Position numbers and translations under genes: made by a program
The notes under the pieces: generated by a model
Told to the model about the DNA's origin: nothing
Database searches by the model: none
The model's input: only the letters and a program-made list of their open reading frames with translations
Assembly: GCA_947628435.1 (NCBI GenBank)
Contig: CANQZW010000006.1
Coordinates: 1-53,943, forward strand
From: an uncultured Bacilli bacterium
Lineage (GTDB): Bacteria; Bacillota_I; Bacilli_A; RF39; UBA660
DNA length: 53,943 bases
Reading direction: 5' to 3'
Shown here: positions 52,519 through 53,943 of the stretch, piece by piece
Layout: each line of letters starts with the position of its first letter
How positions within the stretch are numbered: the first letter of the stretch is position 1

Positions 52519-53124
52519 TTATCCTGAAATATAGAATAAAATTGATTTTGTTAAATCAGAACAATCACTAAAATTCTTTATTTTAAATTTGTTTAAAAGT
52601 GATAATAAAACAGTTTCATTTTCAATATTTATTTTATCAATATTTTGCCAAATAGGTAAATATTCTATTGTCATTTGAACATCATAACCAAAAAAACTAG
52701 ATAAATTACAATCTTTATATAACCACGTTTCTTCATAAAAACCTGAATCAAAGTTATAAAATTCATCGTTAATTAAAACCCCGTTGCAACTTCTACCATA
52801 ATTTTCGTAATTATAAACGATTTTAAATTTATAATTATCAGACAGAATATTTTCAAAATTTGAAGAACTTGCTAAAGTGAAAAAAGAAGGCTTTAGTTTA
52901 GTTACTTTCTTAAATTCACTTAACGTTTCATAAATTTCTTTCTTCGAGATATTCTTCAAAAAAAAGATATCCCCACCATCTGTTTTTTTATGCTCATATA
53001 AATTCAAGCTAATATATTCGGATAACTTTTGGTGTAACTTTTTTAATTTTGATTTATCAAAATTTTCATTTTTACCATTTATGTAAATGTACGCCGGTAT
53101 TCCACCTGCCAAATATCTCCCCAT
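52519..53124 (-). CDS. Hypothetical protein, 201 aa
   Basis: ORF MGRYLAGGIPAYIYING...; no recognisable family. Confidence 0.55.
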   Translation of the reverse strand: MGRYLAGGIPAYIYINGKNENFDKSKLKKLHQKLSEYISLNLYEHKKTDGGDIFFLKNISKKEIYETLSEFKKVTKLKPSFFTLASSSNFENILSDNYKFKIVYNYENYGRSCNGVLINDEFYNFDSGFYEETWLYKDCNLSSFFGYDVQMTIEYLPIWQNIDKINIENETVLLSLLNKFKIKNFSDCSDLTKSILFYISG

Positions 53125-53511
53125 AAAAAATCACACTCCTTTACTTGTAATTGGGAATAAAAATAACCTAAAACTTTAAAAGTTTTTCAAATATTACTCA
53201 AATTACATATAGCATAACTAAAATATTATGTCAATAAACTTAAAACCCAATAATTAATAACTTTTAGATTTTCATTATTGTATTATCTATAGGCTTTTTA
53301 TTCCTTTTTTAATAGCTAGTAATCAGTTTTTTCTTTGAATTTCAAAGTTAATCTTAGTTTATTAGATTATTTAAATATGATAAATCTAAACTCTATATCA
53401 AATAATATTTAATTTTTTAGTATATTATTATCTCATAAAATTTATCATAGCAAATGAGATTTATATTATTTTTAAAATATGTTTTTAATTGATATTTTAA
53501 GCATTTAAAAA

Positions 53512-53556
53512 CCAACTATTATTATATTTTCAAATGAAAAAATAATAATTAGTTGG
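53512..53556. terminator. Bidirectional hairpin/terminator-like inverted repeat
   Basis: CCAACTA-TTATTAT...AATAATAA-TTAGTTGG in the intergenic region. Confidence 0.45.
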
Positions 53557-53610
53557 CCACGTTTCTTATTACCCGGTATTTTAAAATTAAATATATTTTA
53601 TTTTCAAGAT

Positions 53611-53725
53611 AAAAACTAAAAAACCTAATTTCTTAAAAAGAAATTAGGCAATTGACCTAGGGCTTCATAAGTTTCCTGAGTACCAATCGATATGAAATAT
53701 ATCATATATTTACATATAAAGTCAA
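53611..53725 (-). ncRNA. Candidate orphan small RNA / attenuated leader
   Basis: Minus strand TTGACT (53720-53725), 18-nt spacer, TATATT (53696-53701), ~40-nt body ATATCGATTGGTACTCAGGAAACTTATGAAGCCCTAGGTCAATTG, then terminator CCTAATTTCTTtttAAGAAATTAGGTTTTTT (53624-53648). No ORF follows. Confidence 0.4.
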
Positions 53726-53943
53726 TATATTTTTTATAGTTTTAAAAAATTATTACTTTCAACCGTAATAACTTTTTAATTTTTAAAATTTATTACACGC
53801 ATTATTATCACAAGCTATAATAAAAAACAATCTTTTCGCAAACAAAAAAGACTAAGAATTTATTGTAGAAAAATAGGGCTCTATCCTAAAATAGACCCCT
53901 TGCAAAAATGATTTAACATTTTTTCCTTGCATAGATAATATAT

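Noticed and set aside
53870-53905. GGGcTCTAT...ATAGACCC as an insertion-sequence terminal inverted repeat
   Set aside because: No transposase ORF or second copy visible in the window; could equally be a hairpin. Mentioned only as part of the right-edge observation.

Overview
This is a 53.9-kb, very AT-rich window from a low-GC Gram-positive (Bacillota/Tenericutes-like, probably gut-associated) chromosome. Nearly all genes lie on the minus strand. Housekeeping genes: pheST with a T-box leader, hpt, rpsB-tsf-frr, priA, folD-glyA and addAB. An SspI-like small acid-soluble spore protein gene sits next to pheT. Accessory genes include a dockerin/metalloprotease protein, a Cys-rich repeat protein, a bile salt hydrolase, a class B-like sortase and ORFans. 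The most unusual part is a ~20-kb island (27.8-48.2 kb) of giant secreted or membrane-anchored proteins with InlB-type and MucBP-like repeats plus apparently new repeat families. Inside it are two paralogous two-gene operons. Each starts with the same 305-aa protein gene (937 bp, 2 substitutions, direct repeats exactly 7,980 bp apart). Each is preceded by a promoter-like TTGACA box followed by a homopolymeric G tract (9 G and 10 G) in the -35/-10 spacer. This looks like a phase-variable, recombination-prone surface antigen locus. All functional calls come from reading the translated ORFs and sequence motifs by eye; no database searches were run.
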